From Solirubrobacter deserti (GTDB lineage: Bacteria; Actinomycetota; Thermoleophilia; Solirubrobacterales; Solirubrobacteraceae): DNA of 64,000 bases. Position 1 is the first letter of the stretch, and each line of letters starts with the position of its first letter. The notes beneath the pieces are model-generated. The model made no database searches, was not told the origin of the DNA, and saw nothing but the letters and a program-made list of their open reading frames with translations. The translations under genes and the position numbers were made by a program. Shown in pieces: positions 33,821 to 42,398 of the stretch. The stretch spans positions 248,001 through 312,000 of the forward strand of contig NZ_QPKJ02000001.1 in assembly GCF_003344625.1 (NCBI RefSeq), read 5' to 3'.

Positions 33821-34995
33821 CCGGTGAAGCGCGACGGACCGAACGTCGGGCGCAGCGCGACCGCCGCGCACGCCCGGTAGCCGAGCGTCAGCGTCCGCGC
33901 CGGCGTGGCGTCCTTGAAGGTGACGCGGGCTGTGACCTTGTGGCGACCGGGAAGGCCGCGGACGAACAGGCGGAACGGGGAGCGGGTGGCGCCGCGCACG
34001 ATCCGGCCGTCGAGGCGGTACACCACGCTCTTGATCTGGCGGCCGCGAAGCGTGGCGGTGAACCCGGCCGTGCACGCCGGCTGGCCGGACATGGCTCGCG
34101 GCGGGGTGCGCGTCCACACGGTGGTCCCGTTCCGTGCCAGTCTCGCTTCGCCCGCGGCGGGCGGCGCCGCCGGGGAGCCGGACCCGGAGCCGGTGTCGGA
34201 GCCGGGCACCGCCGGAGCGGCTGGCCCGGGCGCCGTCGAGGACTCGGGTGCCGTCGAGGACTCGGGCGGGGCCGCGGACGTCGTGGCGCACATCGAGGCG
34301 TCGATCACGTTGTTGATCAGGCTGATCTGGCCGTTTGATGCGAGCAGGCGTCCCTGAACCGTCGCGGCGTTGTTGAGCGAGATCGAGGCCGCGGCCATCA
34401 GGTTGCCCTGGAACGCGGTGCCGGTCCCGAGCGTGGCGCTCGTGCCGACCTGCCAGAAGACGTTGCACGGGGTGGCGGCGCCGACCAGGCTCACCCGGCT
34501 GACGGTCGCGGTCGTCAGCGCCGATGCGATCTGGAAGACGAACTGCGCGGCGGGGTCGTTCTGGGCGTCGAGCGTGAGCGTGCCGGTGAGCTGCGCCGAG
34601 GACGTGAAGCGGTACGCGCCGGGGGTGAGCACGAGCCCGCCCAGGTCGGTGCCCGAGAGGTCACTGGTCACGGCCTGTCCGGCGGCGACGCCGTAGGCGT
34701 TGGTGAGGTCCAGCTGTGCCTGGGCCGCGACGGCGTCGTTGGCGTGCACGGCTCCGTTGACCGTCGCGGCGCCGAAGCCCGTCAATGCGGTGCCGGGCGA
34801 GACGCCGAGCTCGCCGTTGAGCACGGAGGGCCCGGTGTTGGTCACCGCCGCCCCGGCGAGCGTGACGAACGGAGCCGCGGTGGCGAGGTCGACCGGCGCC
34901 GCGCTGGCGCCGGCGGGCACAGCGACGAACGCGCATCCGACGGCGAGCATGGTGCCCGCCCATCGGCGTCGGTTGGGATGGAGGGTGCTGAGCAT
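33817..34995 (-). CDS. Secreted ice-binding-like (DUF3494) protein
   Basis: This 392-residue surface or secreted protein has a signal peptide (about residues 12-35, ending GASAAP), a DUF3494 ice-binding-like beta-helix domain (about 36-240: LATAAPFVTLAGAAVTNTG, GELGVSPGTALTGFG, PGAYRFTSSAQLTGTLTLD, NVFWQVGTSATLGTGTAF-like NVFWQVGTSATLGT, and LLASNGQISLINN), a Ser/Pro/Gly-rich linker (about 250-300) and a C-terminal beta domain with two Cys. DUF3494 includes true antifreeze adhesins but also proteins of other use. A GGGAAGG site precedes ATG 34995. It is coupled to the L,D-transpeptidase gene. Confidence 0.9.
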   Translation of the reverse strand: MLSTLHPNRRRWAGTMLAVGCAFVAVPAGASAAPVDLATAAPFVTLAGAAVTNTGPSVLNGELGVSPGTALTGFGAATVNGAVHANDAVAAQAQLDLTNAYGVAAGQAVTSDLSGTDLGGLVLTPGAYRFTSSAQLTGTLTLDAQNDPAAQFVFQIASALTTATVSRVSLVGAATPCNVFWQVGTSATLGTGTAFQGNLMAAASISLNNAATVQGRLLASNGQISLINNVIDASMCATTSAAPPESSTAPESSTAPGPAAPAVPGSDTGSGSGSPAAPPAAGEARLARNGTTVWTRTPPRAMSGQPACTAGFTATLRGRQIKSVVYRLDGRIVRGATRSPFRLFVRGLPGRHKVTARVTFKDATPARTLTLGYRACAAVALRPTFGPSRFTG

Positions 34996-35093
34996 GTGAG
35001 CCTTCCCGCGGGCGGGCTGCGCCGGCGATGTCTTCAGGGCCGGCACGCGATGACGTGCCGGTGGCGTTGCGAAGGGGGTTGTGCGGTCGTGTC

Positions 35094-35357
35094 TCACGGC
35101 TTCGCGCTCCGCGGCTGGTGGCCGCGGCTGAGGAGCTCGTCGAGCGCTCCCGCCGTGATCGTGCTGATGTGCGACAGGTCGAAGGTCAACTCGTGGCCGC
35201 TGGCCTCGGCGGACTGGACAGCGTCGTCGATGGCCTCGACGGCGGACAGGTCCAGGACGCCGGTCACGGTGACCTTGGTCCGCGCCAAGGCGGGGCAGGC
35301 GGCGCTGTCCACGCGGTGCCACGTCTCGACCTCACGGTGGCGAGGGGCGAGGATCAC
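35094..35357 (-). CDS. STAS-domain protein, anti-sigma antagonist type
   Basis: This 87-residue protein consists of little more than one STAS domain: VTVTGVLDLSAVEAIDDAV, then LTFDLSHISTITAGALDELL, where the Ser/Thr cluster occupies the position phosphorylated in SpoIIAA/RsbV. It would switch partners with an RsbW-like kinase such as the one at 24449-24808, although no direct link is shown. GTG 35357 overlaps the stop of the upstream CAP gene (GTGA). The protein is slightly short for the family. Confidence 0.75.
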   Translation of the reverse strand: MILAPRHREVETWHRVDSAACPALARTKVTVTGVLDLSAVEAIDDAVQSAEASGHELTFDLSHISTITAGALDELLSRGHQPRSAKP

Positions 35358-35929
35358 GGCTTCACGCCGAAGTCCGTCGTGAAGGTGGCGCCGACATCGG
35401 CGTCCCGCGGGATGCCGGATTGGATGCCGATGCCGAGCTCGCGAAAGCTCGACTTGAGGATGTTGGCCCGATGGCCGCTGGAACGCATCCAGGCGTCATG
35501 GACGCCGCGCACGGTGCCGAGCTCGCCGGTGCCCCAGCCGAGGTTCTCGCCGAGCGACCAGGCATCGTTACGCTGCGCGTAGCCGGCGCGCAGGATGCGG
35601 TCGACGAACGTCGCGCCGCTCGGCGTGGTGTGGGAGAAGTAGCTACGCCGGACCATGTCCGACGAGTGCTCGAGCGCGGCCTTGCGCAGCTTCGCGTTCT
35701 CACGCAGCGGCGTCAGGTCGTGCAGGGTGCGCTCGGCGTTGGTCACGCAGAGGAGCCCGCCGCGGATCGCGTCGGCGTTGCTCGTCGTGAGCGCGACGTC
35801 GAGGCTGGGGCACTGCGCCTTCGTGAGCGGAACGGCCGCGTGTGCGGTCGGGCAAACGAAGCCGAGGGCGACGATGGCCGCGCCGCAGCCCAACGAGCCG
35901 CGCAGCAGGGTGGAGTCGGACGAACGCAT
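35354..35929 (-). CDS. Secreted CAP/SCP-domain protein
   Basis: This 191-residue protein has a signal peptide (about residues 1-31, ending THAA) and a CAP (SCP/PR-1) domain: LLCVTNAERTLHDLTPL, LRKAALEHSSDMVRR, YFSHTTPSGATFVDRI (the first His), LGENLGWG, and the VHDAWMRSSGHRANIL signature with the second His and its Glu partner, ending in FTTDFG. This is the YkwD-like bacterial type, of unclear molecular role at the cell surface. The gene leads a two-gene unit with the STAS gene. Confidence 0.92.
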   Translation of the reverse strand: MRSSDSTLLRGSLGCGAAIVALGFVCPTAHAAVPLTKAQCPSLDVALTTSNADAIRGGLLCVTNAERTLHDLTPLRENAKLRKAALEHSSDMVRRSYFSHTTPSGATFVDRILRAGYAQRNDAWSLGENLGWGTGELGTVRGVHDAWMRSSGHRANILKSSFRELGIGIQSGIPRDADVGATFTTDFGVKP

Positions 35930-36439
35930 GGCGTCGTCTCCGATCTTCTAGCCGGGAGGAGGAAGGTGCACTGAGCGGTTCCCGTGGGCGGGCGAGCCGG
36001 TGCTCGTGGCGACCACAGTCGCGGAGTCGTCGTCAACCGACGTTCACCGCAGCGTGCAAAACCGCAGGACGCGGGCGGCGGACCGGCTGCGGCCCCGCCC
36101 GACATATGGCGCACCGCTCCTGGCGAGCACGCTGTATCGAACCCTGTCCTTGGGCCGGTGGGCGCGCTCGGTCGAGGCGCCTCAGCTCAATCGCTTCCAG
36201 CCGATGGCGGTTCTGCTGTGTCCGCCGTGGCCGTCTACTTCAACTCGATGCATGGTAGCGCGTTCAATCAGCAAACTCTGTTCTTTAGCGAATAATTGAC
36301 AAAGTGCGCCTTACCAAATAAGGCCTGATCGATTACCCGAAAAGCCGGTGCCGCATGGTTCCCTGACCGAAAAGCGCAGTGTTACACGGCCTGTCGCCCG
36401 CGCGCCGCCGCGCGCGCCGGTCCTGGCGATCCGCGCCGC
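35930..36439. other. Gene-free stretch with an AT-rich promoter-like patch
   Basis: No convincing gene is seen over about 500 bases. Part of it (about 36260-36360) is much richer in A and T than the surroundings. It contains TTGACA at 36296-36301 and, 17 bases on, TAAGGC, which is a poor -10. GCCTTA (36308-36313) and TAAGGC (36319-36324) form a perfect 6-bp inverted repeat around CCAAA, overlapping that region. It may be a promoter with an operator, or foreign DNA. Confidence 0.4.
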
Positions 36440-36680
36440 GGGGAGCGGCGCGCGGTCGCACCGGTTCGCTCCCTCGACGGCAACGATGACGGCGCCGGCG
36501 TCAACCCCGCTTTCGTCACCGTCAAACGCGACAGCGCCGCGCTCACGCTCAACGGCAGTCCGAGCACAGGCTCGTGTCAGATGTTCCCCGGCACGTTCGC
36601 ACCGCTACCTCGTCTGCGACAACGTCGGCAACCAGACGACCTACACCTCGCTGACGATCGTCGAGCGCGACACGCGCTAG
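36440..36680 (+). pseudogene. Remnant of a secreted repeat or Ig-like protein
   Basis: One frame reads GNDDGAGVNPAFVTVKRDS and ALTLNGSPSTGSCQMFPGTF (about 36476-36600); after a one-base shift near 36600 another frame continues YLVCDNVGNQTTYTSLTIVE to a TAG at 36678-36680. Together this looks like the C-terminal end of an extracellular beta-domain protein with a Cys pair. The 5' part is missing or unrecognisable and there is no start. It is probably a decayed gene next to the AT-rich patch. Confidence 0.5.
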
Positions 36681-36714
36681 CGAGGGACGGCTCCGTTTGA
36701 TCCAAACCGTCGCC

Positions 36715-37260
36715 TCACGGCCAAGGGGGACGCCGAACGCACGGGGTGACGGGATGGGCCGCGCGCCATGCGCTGCGCAACACGTCCTCATCGGCCGGGG
36801 TGAGCACGCGACGGTCACGGACGTCGTCGAGCAGACGGCACAGCACCTCCCCGGCCACTGCGGTGCCGATCACCCGTCTGAGCACCGGATCCCGAACGGT
36901 GGCCAACGCGACCACCTGGTTGCTGCCAGCCCAGGCCTGCCCGAGCGCGACCAGCCGGCCGTGCAGACGTGCCTCTTCGCGCAGGCACCCGAACGCTGCG
37001 CGCAGCTCGCCGTTGAACGCGACAGCGTCGCTCGGCGCTGAGAGTCGCACACGAGGGCTCTGCACCCGAACGATCGCCCGGCGCTGCTTCGGCGTGAGCC
37101 AGAGCGTCGCCTCCAAGGCGGCCAGCACGACGGCGCGGCGCGGACCGCCCCACTCAGGATCATCGATGCCAAGGAACACGCACACCCGCGCAAAGCGATC
37201 ATCGGATGACGCCTTCTCGGCGAGGGGAACCACGCGGGGGGATTGGGTCAGGGTGAGCAC
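36715..37260 (-). CDS. Conserved-looking protein of unknown function
   Basis: This 181-residue soluble, helical, Arg/Ala-rich protein has no signal peptide and no membrane segment. I do not recognise a domain. The GTG start has a GGAGA ribosome-binding site 5-6 bases upstream, and the frame shows the third-position GC bias of its neighbours, which favours a real gene. It stands alone between a gene remnant and a low-coding stretch. Segments such as LTPKQRRAIVRVQS and LTPADEDVLRSAW suggest packed helices. Function unknown. Confidence 0.6.
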   Translation of the reverse strand: MLTLTQSPRVVPLAEKASSDDRFARVCVFLGIDDPEWGGPRRAVVLAALEATLWLTPKQRRAIVRVQSPRVRLSAPSDAVAFNGELRAAFGCLREEARLHGRLVALGQAWAGSNQVVALATVRDPVLRRVIGTAVAGEVLCRLLDDVRDRRVLTPADEDVLRSAWRAAHPVTPCVRRPPWP

Positions 37261-37544
37261 GTCGTCTCCGAGTCGCAGGTGAACTCAGAAGTCACGCACC
37301 GCTGCCCGGCCCGAGAACGGGACGAACCCCAACGCAACTGCCCTCCGTCTCGCCAATGTACCCGACGCGAAGAGCGTGCACGCCCCCCCGGAGCGCAAGT
37401 TCCCCGAGTTTGCTGCCTTCACGCGGAGCCAGCGTGACGCCCATCCCTGCTGATCGGCTGCGCGGTCATCGGGCTCGGGGTCCGCCTCTGGCCCCGACGC
37501 CACCGGATCGATCGCGAACCCGAACGCCGGCCCCTGAGACCGGA

Positions 37545-37751
37545 TCAGGCTTCGCCGAGCGCCTCGAGGCGTTGCGCCAGGCAGGCCGCGTAGTCGAGCA
37601 CCGCCGCGTTGGCTTCCTGGCACGCGCCCAGTTCGCTCACCGCCTTGGCCAGCGCGTGCGAAGCGCGCAGGTTCAGGTACGCCGCCTCGAGAATGGTGTC
37701 GGAGATCTCCGCGGGGTCGAGCGGGTCGCGCGGCGCGCGACTCAGCGTCAT
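37545..37751 (-). CDS. Small helical protein of unknown function
   Basis: A 68-residue frame from ATG 37751 (TLSRAPRDPLDPAEIS at its start) predicts two amphipathic helices: DTILEAAYLNLRASHALAKA and ANAAVLDYAACLAQRLEALG. A longer version starting at 37793 adds a basic Gln/Arg-rich N-terminus. No domain is recognised. The Ala/Leu heptad-like pattern suggests a small coiled-coil or helical-hairpin protein. Flanking bases show no clear genes. Moderate doubt remains that it is expressed. Confidence 0.45.
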   Translation of the reverse strand: MTLSRAPRDPLDPAEISDTILEAAYLNLRASHALAKAVSELGACQEANAAVLDYAACLAQRLEALGEA

Positions 37752-38032
37752 GGCGACGCGGCGTCGCCGCTGCTCGCAGGGCTGGGGTTGCATGCTGGGG
37801 ATCTATCCCGTGACACGTGCGGGTACTGATGCCCGTCCGTCATGTGACGGGAGCGTCGCCGCGCGCACACGCGCCAGCATGCTCGCGAGCGCCATTTTCG
37901 ATCCGAGGATCCGGCATGCGGGGCGTGTTAGTCGCGGCAACACGTGGGCGTGCTGTCTTGGCTTGCGTGTGTCCGGCATTCAGGCAGAGAAGTCGTGGTG
38001 AGGCAGGCAAGGACGGGGCAGATCGACGAGGG

Positions 38033-38513
38033 GTGGCGTGGGACGACACGATCCGTGCGGGCGAGCGCATCCAGGTCACCGACACCGTGACGTTCGCGCC
38101 AGCCGAGGGTTGGGGGCTGGTGCGGGGATTTCGGACCATGGACGTCACCGCCGGCGGGGAGCGGTCGCTGCACGAGAGCGCGGTGATCAACGACGGCGTC
38201 ACGTTCTTCGTCCAGACGAGGGATTGGACCGGGACGCCGCGGGCCGCTGCTCGACCAGGTCACCAAGATCACGACGACGCGGAGCGCCGGGAGGGCTTCC
38301 ACGTGAGCACGCGTCCATGACGATCCAGGCCGGCGCGGGCCTGGACGGGGTGCTGGAGAGCTTCCGCCTCGCGGGCCTGATCGCCGCGTTCGTGGCCGGG
38401 CGGCAAGGGGATCGAGATCCAGGTGGTGGGGCCGACCGAGCAGTTGAACCAGCATGCGCGGGAGATCGGCCGGATGATCGCCGAGCTTCCACACCGAGGA
38501 GGCGGCACGATGA
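38033..38513 (+). pseudogene. Decayed conserved gene of unknown family, several frameshifts
   Basis: A coherent protein can be read only by changing frame repeatedly: IRAGERIQVTDTVTFAPAEG, VRGFRTMDVTAGGERS and INDGVTFFVQTRDWTGTPRA in one frame, LLDQVTKITTT in another, SMTIQAGAGLDGVLESF, LIAAFVAG, GIEIQVVGPTEQLNQHARE and FHTEEAAR (stop 38511-38513) in others. At least four one-base shifts are needed. The TGA overlaps the ATG that begins the next remnant, as in a former operon with the PrsW-type gene. The family itself is unknown to me. Confidence 0.6.
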
Positions 38514-39012
38514 CCGCGGTCCCGAGTCGCAGCTCGAGCGCCGCGCCACCGCGATCGAGACCTCCGGCTGGGGGCGCGCGCTCATCGGCATCCCGTCGCA
38601 CGCGCTCTACACCGCGCTGCTCGCGGCCGGCCTGGTGTACCTGATCGGCACGCCCGCGCAGCTACGACGCATCATTGCGGGCGTCGTGCTCGTGCTCGCC
38701 GCGATACTCATCCACGGCATCTGGGACTCGGCCGCCGCACTCGGCGGCGGGCCACGAGTGCAAGCTCATGCGCGACCTCATGGCCCCCCGGAGGTCGCCG
38801 CCGGAACGATCACCGAGGGGAGCTCGACGCGCTCACGGGGCACCGGTCCGGGCGTCGCGCGGCCGTCGAGACCCGCGCCGACGGCGTCTCGCGCCGGCGT
38901 GAGAAGCACGTGCTGCGGGCCGCCCGCGATCTGGCGCATGATCTGGCGCGCGGCGACGAGGCGGAGATCGCGCACTCGCGCGCGGAGATCAAGCGCCTGC
39001 GCGCGGTAGCCC
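38514..39012 (+). pseudogene. Truncated, frameshifted PrsW-family intramembrane protease gene
   Basis: From 38521 the frame reads PESQLERRATAIETSGWGRA, then IPSHALYTALLAAGLVYL and AAILIHGIWDSAAALGG, the late histidine-containing membrane motifs of PrsW proteases. Frame changes near 38750-38830 are needed to continue to LDALTGHRSGRRAAVE and RAARDLAHDLARGDEAEIAH. The N-terminal half with the catalytic EExxK motif is absent, so the protein cannot be active. Working PrsW enzymes cleave membrane anti-sigma factors. Confidence 0.65.
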
Positions 39013-39174
39013 GCATTCAGTACGCGAATCCGATCGGAGCGCTAATCTTCACCTTGCAGGTTGGGCGGCGCTCTTGGACGGGGAGCCGCCCGGCGGGCAC
39101 ATCCACGCGCGGCACGCGAGACGCCGGGATCCGGAGCGTCGTCGGTCGCCGGTCCATCACGACCGAACGCGAGT

Positions 39175-40272
39175 GTGCTTGTGACCTGCTTCACCTCCAC
39201 CCAGACGACAGCCGACCGCCCTGTGCCGGGCGCGCGCCGTACGCCGCGCGCGATCGAGACGGACCTCACCCGGAGGGCCGCGCGGCGGCCGCTGTTGAGC
39301 CTGGATCCCGATCTGGGTCAGTGGCTCGGCCCGGACGAGCTGACGGCCGCGCGTCGCGGGCTCGTGGTGCGCGTGGCCGTCGTGGGCGTCGGCGAATGGG
39401 ATCTGAGCCGGATCAACGACGCGCATCCCGGCCACGTCGGGTTGTTGCTGCTCGACGGAGTGGTCGCCCGCGAGGTGACGCTCGGCGCGAGCGTCTGCGC
39501 CGAGTTGCTCGGCGCCGGGGACATCGTGCGACCGTGGAACGTGGACGAGCGGCCGGGGATCCTGGAGACGGCGGTTCACTGGAACGTGCTCGCCCCGGTG
39601 CGCATCGCGCTCCTGGATCGCCTCGTCGCGGCACGGCTGAGCCAGTACCCGGGGATCAACGCCGCCCTGATCGATCGGCTCAGCGCCCGCTCGCAGCGGC
39701 TCGCCGTCATGCAGGCCATCGCGCACCTCAATCGCGTGCAGGATCGTTTGGAGGCGCTGCTGTGGCACCTCGCCGAGCGTTGGGGACGCGTCAGCACCGA
39801 CGGCGTGGTGGTCGCGCTGGCGCTCTCGCATCGCGCTCTGGGCCAGCTGGTCGGCGCCCAACGGCCGACGGTCTCCACGGCGCTCGGGAGCCTCGCGCGG
39901 CGCGGCCGCGTGACGCGCCGGACGGACGGGACGTGGCTTCTGCACCACGCGGCGTGGCCGGCGGAGGCACGTGCCGCCGTCTGCGTGCGTCAACGCCGGC
40001 GGCTGACTCCGAGCCACGAAGCGGGCTCATCACCGATGGCCGCGCTCATTGCCGATGCCGAGCCGTCTCCCGCGCCGGTGGCGCCCGTCGCCGTGGACGA
40101 CGTCTGGACCGCCATCGAGGCGCTGTACGAGCGGTCACGCGGGCGGGAGGAGAGCCTCGAAGAGCTCCGCGTGGAGATCGCCGCTCTGCGCCGCCACGCG
40201 CTCGCCGCCGCCGCGCGCACACGGTTCGAGCCGGCAACGGTCGGCGCGGCGACAACGACTTCGCTCCGCTGA
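39175..40272 (+). CDS. Crp/Fnr-type transcriptional regulator
   Basis: This protein of about 365 residues has an N-terminal cyclic-nucleotide-binding-like sensor region (LLSLDPDLGQWLGPDELTAA, GHVGLLLLDGVVAREVTLG, AELLGAGDIVRPWN), the long dimer helix (QAIAHLNRVQDRLEALLWHL) and a C-terminal winged helix (LSHRALGQLVGAQRPTVSTA, recognition helix). An extra tail (about 290-365) carries a predicted coiled coil (ESLEELRVEIAALRRH). The start is uncertain: GTG 39175 or 39181, neither with a strong ribosome-binding site. It is followed after 5 bases by a GAF-phosphatase gene, probably in the same transcript. Confidence 0.82.
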   Translation: MLVTCFTSTQTTADRPVPGARRTPRAIETDLTRRAARRPLLSLDPDLGQWLGPDELTAARRGLVVRVAVVGVGEWDLSRINDAHPGHVGLLLLDGVVAREVTLGASVCAELLGAGDIVRPWNVDERPGILETAVHWNVLAPVRIALLDRLVAARLSQYPGINAALIDRLSARSQRLAVMQAIAHLNRVQDRLEALLWHLAERWGRVSTDGVVVALALSHRALGQLVGAQRPTVSTALGSLARRGRVTRRTDGTWLLHHAAWPAEARAAVCVRQRRRLTPSHEAGSSPMAALIADAEPSPAPVAPVAVDDVWTAIEALYERSRGREESLEELRVEIAALRRHALAAAARTRFEPATVGAATTTSLR

Positions 40273-40277
40273 TCGGC

Positions 40278-41546
40278 GTGCGGCTCCATCGTCGAGAACT
40301 GGCAAGCGTCGACGGTGAGGTGACGTTGCGACGCTCGGCACGGCTGGACTTCGGGCAGCTGATCGCGGCCGTCGAGAACGCGCCGCCGGTGGCTGCGGTC
40401 GACGTGGTCGGCGCGCAACTGTCCCAGGCCGTCGCGGCCAAGAGGGTGTCGTTCCTGATCGCCGACTTCAGCGGTCAGGCCTTGATCCGGCTCGGCCACG
40501 CGGCGCATCCGACGACGGTGCGGACCCAGGGTCGCGAGACCGCCGAACGGGTGGATCTGACCGGCAGCCCGCAGGGCCGGGCGCTCGCCACCCAGGCCGT
40601 TCAAATCGAGGACGGCACGAGCCACACGCGCGTATGCGCTCCGGTGACCAACCGCGGAGAAGCCATCGGCGTGCTGGAGGTGTGCCTGCTCGGGGCGCCT
40701 GACGAGCAGACCGTGGCCGACATCGCCCTCGCCGCGCACGCGCTCGCGTACGTCGTGATCGCGAATCGTCGCTTCACCGACCTCTTCGTCTGGGGGCAGC
40801 GCTCGGTGCCGCTGTCCCTGGCCGCCGAGATCCAGCATCGCCTGCTGCCCGGCGCATACACGTGCGAGGGCGGGCAGTTCACGCTTGCGGCCTGGCTGGA
40901 GCCCGCCGGCAACGTGGGCGGTGACACGTTCGACTTCGCCCTCGAGCGCGACACGCTGCACCTGTCGATGACCGACGCGATGGGGCATGAGGTCGACGCC
41001 GCGGTGCTGGCGACGGTGCTCGTCGGGGGACTGCGCAACGCGCGCCGCGCCGGCCTCGGGCTGACCGAGCAAGCGAGCCGCGCCAACACGCAGCTCGCGA
41101 CGTTCTCGGACCACGGCGGCTTCGTCACGGGCCAACTCGCCCGCGTGGACCTGGGGTCGCAGACTGCGACCATCGTCAACGCCGGCCACCCTCCGCCGTT
41201 TCGACTCCGTGACGGTCGCGTGGAGCGCCTGCGGCTCGCGGCCGACCCGCCGTTCGGGATCCTCGCCGGCTACGACTACCAGGTGCAGACACTGCCGCTG
41301 CAGGCCGGCGATCGCATCCTCTTCGTCACCGACGGCATGTTGGAGCGCAACGCGGAGACCGTCGACATCGCGGCGGTGCTCGAGGCGACGCGCGCGATGC
41401 ACCCGCGCGAAGCCGTGCGACAGCTGTCCGAGACGCTCCTCCAGGCCACCGGCGGCACGCTCGGCGACGACGCGACGACGCTGTGCTTCGACTGGCACGG
41501 CGGGGCGTCCCAGCAGCGGACGACGAGCTCCGGCGCCGACTCGTGA
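40278..41546 (+). CDS. GAF-domain PP2C-type (SpoIIE/RsbU-like) phosphatase
   Basis: This protein of about 422 residues has an N-terminal GAF sensor domain (about 25-180; VSFLIADFSGQALIRLGH, RVCAPVTNRGEAIGVLEV) and a C-terminal SpoIIE phosphatase domain (about 190-415): AAEIQHRLLPGAY, LEPAGNVGGDTFDFAL (metal Asp), MTDAMGHEVDAAVLATV, NAGHPPPFRL, FVTDGMLERN and LGDDATTLCF. Such enzymes dephosphorylate STAS anti-antagonists in sigma-factor partner switching. Start GTG 40278 lies 5 bases after the Crp-like gene; it lacks a clear ribosome-binding site, so coupled translation is likely. Confidence 0.88.
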   Translation: MRLHRRELASVDGEVTLRRSARLDFGQLIAAVENAPPVAAVDVVGAQLSQAVAAKRVSFLIADFSGQALIRLGHAAHPTTVRTQGRETAERVDLTGSPQGRALATQAVQIEDGTSHTRVCAPVTNRGEAIGVLEVCLLGAPDEQTVADIALAAHALAYVVIANRRFTDLFVWGQRSVPLSLAAEIQHRLLPGAYTCEGGQFTLAAWLEPAGNVGGDTFDFALERDTLHLSMTDAMGHEVDAAVLATVLVGGLRNARRAGLGLTEQASRANTQLATFSDHGGFVTGQLARVDLGSQTATIVNAGHPPPFRLRDGRVERLRLAADPPFGILAGYDYQVQTLPLQAGDRILFVTDGMLERNAETVDIAAVLEATRAMHPREAVRQLSETLLQATGGTLGDDATTLCFDWHGGASQQRTTSSGADS

Positions 41547-41607
41547 GCGAGCCGGCGGGAGGCGGCGTTTCAGCCCCGTCCGGCCGCGGTCGGATCGGGG
41601 CGGGATG

Positions 41608-42375
41608 TCATCGGCGGGCGTCGTCGACGTCGACGCGCTCGGAGCGCACCGTGTCGGTGACGGTCTCCTCGGTGGTCGTGACGTCCTTGTCGAGGCGGAC
41701 GCGCTCCTTGGGAACGGTCTTCTTGTCGACGACGGCCTCCTCGGCGTGCAGGACGACCTCGTGCTCTTCCTCGGAGAGGTCGGGACCGTCGAGCGCGTCA
41801 CCGCGGTTGGCGTCGGTGATCGGCTCGCGCTCGACGCGGACCTCTTCGCGCCGGACCGGGACCGTCTCGGTGACCTGGTCCTCGACGATGTACTTCTTCA
41901 GGCGCACGCGGCCGGCTTCGCGCTCGGTCGTGCCGACACGCAGCTCCTCTTCGGACCGCGTCATGGCGTCGTCGGTGTTCGGGCCGCTGGTGTCCTGGCC
42001 GGGACCGCCGCGCTCACCGGTGGCCAGGGGCTGGCCCTGACGTGAGGAGCCGGCCTCGTCGCGCCCGTAGTGGCGGTAGAGGGCGTCCTCCTCCTGCGGG
42101 GACAGCGCACCGTCGGGCTCGATCTTCGGGGCGTCCTTGACGGTCGCCTTCTCGAACGGCACGCGAATGCCGTTTCCGTCGGCGCCATCGGTCGCTCCCT
42201 GGATCGGGACGAACGACTGCTTGTTGCCGAACATCCCGGTCGTCACGAGGGCCCACTCGGGCTCGTTGGTGTCGGCGTCGAGGTAGATCTCCTCGATCTT
42301 GCCGATCTTCTCGTCGTGGGCGTCGATCAGGGTCTGTCCGCGCCAGCTGAGAACGTCGCTCGGGGTAGTGGCCAT
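41608..42375 (-). CDS. PRC-barrel and DUF2382 domain stress protein
   Basis: This 255-residue protein has an N-terminal PRC-barrel (about 5-95; WRGQTLIDAHDEKIGKIEEI, EPEWALVTTGMFGNKQSFVP), a Gly/Ser-rich linker (about 100-140) and a C-terminal DUF2382 domain (about 145-255; LRVGTTEREAGRVRLKKYIV, VPVRREEVRVEREPI, EEAVVDKKTVPKERVRLDKD), which is highly charged. This combination is common in stress-tolerant Actinomycetota and Deinococci; its role is unknown. ATG 42375 is preceded by an excellent AGAAGGAGG. The membrane protein gene 23 bases upstream is on the same strand. Confidence 0.92.
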   Translation of the reverse strand: MATTPSDVLSWRGQTLIDAHDEKIGKIEEIYLDADTNEPEWALVTTGMFGNKQSFVPIQGATDGADGNGIRVPFEKATVKDAPKIEPDGALSPQEEDALYRHYGRDEAGSSRQGQPLATGERGGPGQDTSGPNTDDAMTRSEEELRVGTTEREAGRVRLKKYIVEDQVTETVPVRREEVRVEREPITDANRGDALDGPDLSEEEHEVVLHAEEAVVDKKTVPKERVRLDKDVTTTEETVTDTVRSERVDVDDARR

Positions 42376-42398
42376 GGTGGCCTCCTTCTGATTGAAAG

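Noticed and set aside
37285..37623. 112-residue minus-strand frame
   Set aside because: Gly/Arg/Ala-rich, overlaps the better small gene at 37545-37751, no ribosome-binding site and no recognisable domain.
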